This document shows, one piece after another, positions 44,755-45,688 of a DNA stretch of 45,688 nt; positions within the stretch are counted from its first letter, which is position 1, and each line of letters opens with the position of its first letter. This DNA comes from Nitrospinota bacterium (lineage in GTDB: Bacteria > Nitrospinota > Nitrospinia > Nitrospinales > Nitrospinaceae), in the NCBI GenBank assembly GCA_029879645.1, contig JAOUPX010000011.1, forward strand, positions 1-45,688. Direction: 5' to 3'. Under the pieces are notes generated by a model. That model had not been told where the DNA came from. It searched no databases and worked only from the letters and a program-made list of their open reading frames with translations. The position numbers and the translations under genes were made by a program.

Positions 44755-44830
44755 AGTATTTAACTATCTGCGTTATGAAAAGGTCTCTCAGAGAAGAGGG
44801 GCTGGGGGTGGTTGATGACTTTTCCTTTTT

Positions 44831-44852
44831 AAGAATCTAAACATAGATTCTT
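44831..44852. repeat. Perfect 9-bp hairpin
   Basis: AAGAATCTA (44831-44839) and TAGATTCTT (44844-44852) with a four-base loop. Part of the repeat cluster. Confidence 0.6.
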
Positions 44853-44880
44853 CGCGGAGCCTGTCCTGAGCTAGTCGAAG

Positions 44881-44924
44881 GGCTCAGAATGACAGAGAGA
44901 TAGGTAGTGTCATCCTGAGGAGCC
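44881..44924. repeat. REP-like inverted repeat
   Basis: GGCTCAGAATGACA (44881-44894) is inverted against TGTCATCCTGAGGAGCC (44908-44924). Upstream, CTGTCCTGAGCTAGTCGAAG (44861-44880) resembles the trpD-trpC repeat arms, so the same family occurs twice in this window. Confidence 0.6.
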
Positions 44925-45008
44925 AACGGCGACGAAGGTTCTGTGTTTCAAATAGGCCTCATTAATGAGGCAACTGCAAAATTTGGATGGGTTATCAACC
45001 CCTCCCAT

Positions 45009-45029
45009 CCTCCCCTTTTGAAGGGGAGG
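45009..45029. repeat. Perfect 9-bp CCTCCCCTT hairpin
   Basis: CCTCCCCTT (45009-45017) and AAGGGGAGG (45021-45029) with a three-base loop. Same type as the hairpins at 44599 and 44734. Confidence 0.65.
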
Positions 45030-45055
45030 GGGAATTATTCATTATCAAAGCCCTC

Positions 45056-45083
45056 TTGGCACCACCGGCTTTTCGGGTATAAT
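45056..45083 (+). promoter_or_regulatory. leuB promoter
   Basis: TTGGCA (45056-45061), 16 bp, then a perfect TATAAT (45078-45083). The predicted start is about 38 nt before the leuB ATG. The best promoter match in the window. Confidence 0.72.
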
Positions 45084-45127
45084 GCTCTTCTTTTTAAGTC
45101 CATTGAACATATTGCAAAGGGTATTTA

Positions 45128-45688
45128 ATGAGTCAGGAATTCAACATCACCGTATTGCCGGGCGATGGCATCGGCCCCGAAGTGATCCGCGAAGCGGTCA
45201 AAATTCTCAAAATCATCGAGAACAAGAAGAATCTCAAGCTGAATCTGACCGAGGCCCCGGTGGGCGGCGCCGGGTACGAGGCCGCAGGTCATCCCCTGCC
45301 GGACGACACCCTCAAAGCCGCTCAATCTGCCGATGCCGTTCTGCTCGGCGCGGTCGGCGGGCCCAAGTGGGAGACCATCGACTTCTCCCTGCGGCCGGAA
45401 CGGGCCCTGCTGGGTCTCCGCTCCAACCTGGGATTGTTCGCCAATCTGCGCCCGGCCAAAATCTTCGCTCCGCTGTCGGAAGCATCGACCCTCAAGCCGG
45501 AAGTGGTGGAGGGGCTCGATATCATGGTGGTCCGTGAACTGACCGGCGGCATCTATTTCGGCGAGCCGCGCGGGATAGAAACCCTGCCGGATGGCACCCG
45601 CAGGGGCGTCAACACGCTGGTCTATACCGAGGCGGAAATCGAGCGTATCGCCAGGGTGGCCTTCGATGTGGCGGGCAAGCGGGATAAA
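45128..45688 (+). CDS. leuB: 3-isopropylmalate dehydrogenase (partial, C-terminus outside window)
   Basis: NAD-dependent oxidative decarboxylation of 3-isopropylmalate in leucine synthesis. The first 187 residues are visible, about half of the enzyme. They include the N-terminal [10 protein letters not shown], the substrate-binding [21 protein letters not shown] region and [16 protein letters not shown]. The LLGLR segment with its arginines is characteristic of LeuB rather than isocitrate dehydrogenase. AAAGGG lies upstream of the ATG, and a strong promoter precedes it. The frame is open to the window end. Confidence 0.95.
   Translation, partial: MSQEFNITVLPGDGIGPEVIREAVKILKIIENKKNLKLNLTEAPVGGAGYEAAGHPLPDDTLKAAQSADAVLLGAVGGPKWETIDFSLRPERALLGLRSNLGLFANLRPAKIFAPLSEASTLKPEVVEGLDIMVVRELTGGIYFGEPRGIETLPDGTRRGVNTLVYTEAEIERIARVAFDVAGKRDK

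Larger units (their letters stand above)
44556..45127. other. 570-bp repeat-rich intergenic region between truA and leuB
   Basis: No supported gene. It is made of palindromic elements: a composite at 44599-44754, hairpins at 44831 and 45009, REP-like arms at 44881-44924, then the leuB promoter. Short open frames here run through hairpins and show no Shine-Dalgarno site or protein-like composition. Confidence 0.7.

Noticed and set aside
44515-44763. Frame of 82 codons after truA
   Set aside because: It begins inside truA and passes through hairpins of the repeat element; no protein features.

Overview
The window is a dense, GC-balanced bacterial chromosome segment with short intergenic gaps, Shine-Dalgarno starts and many 4-bp stop/start overlaps. 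I see no phage, transposase or CRISPR. Gene content (stand-alone PCP_red-domain protein, Mrp/DUF971 Fe-S genes, numerous leucine-rich-repeat and propeller proteins, dprA-topA-trmFO) fits a Gram-negative marine or sediment lineage such as Nitrospinota or a deltaproteobacterium-like group. No rRNA or other decisive marker is present, so this placement is inference.

Layout. 1-528 (-): partial Bax-inhibitor/YccA membrane protein. 682-6139 (-): six-gene MoxR/DUF58/von Willebrand (Bat) operon. 6363-9122 (+): a cytoplasmic LRR protein and two tandem seven-repeat propeller proteins. 9193-15928 (+): promoter, terminator-type leader and complete trpEGDCFBA operon, with a long palindromic repeat between trpD and trpC. 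15938-20647 (+): a glycosyltransferase followed by secreted LRR, NHL and LRR proteins. 20640-22920 (+): proA and an M50 site-2-type protease. 23403-24769 (+): short TolC-like protein and an SRPBCC protein. 24795-29528 (+): dprA-topA-trmFO.

29497-35651 (-): two tandem paralogous GspE/PilB-type ATPases, each with two N-terminal GAF domains, with no other secretion or pilus gene nearby; one carries an 18-bp minisatellite coding for an Ala-Lys-Pro tail. 35849-40014 (-): topoisomerase IV parC-parE. 40537-43441: two convergent pairs, Mrp + DUF971 (+) and Mrp-like + Zn-ribbon/PCP_red (-), sharing a bidirectional terminator. 43785-44555 (+): truA behind a terminator-like leader. 44556-45055: a repeat-rich gap. 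45128-end (+): leuB, cut by the window edge.

Most genes are housekeeping. The parts that deserve attention are the Mrp/DUF971/PCP_red cluster (the domains of plant HCF101 as separate genes), the orphan GAF-GspE pair and its duplication scar, the trp leader without a Trp-rich leader peptide, and the two repeat-scaffold protein islands on either side of trp.
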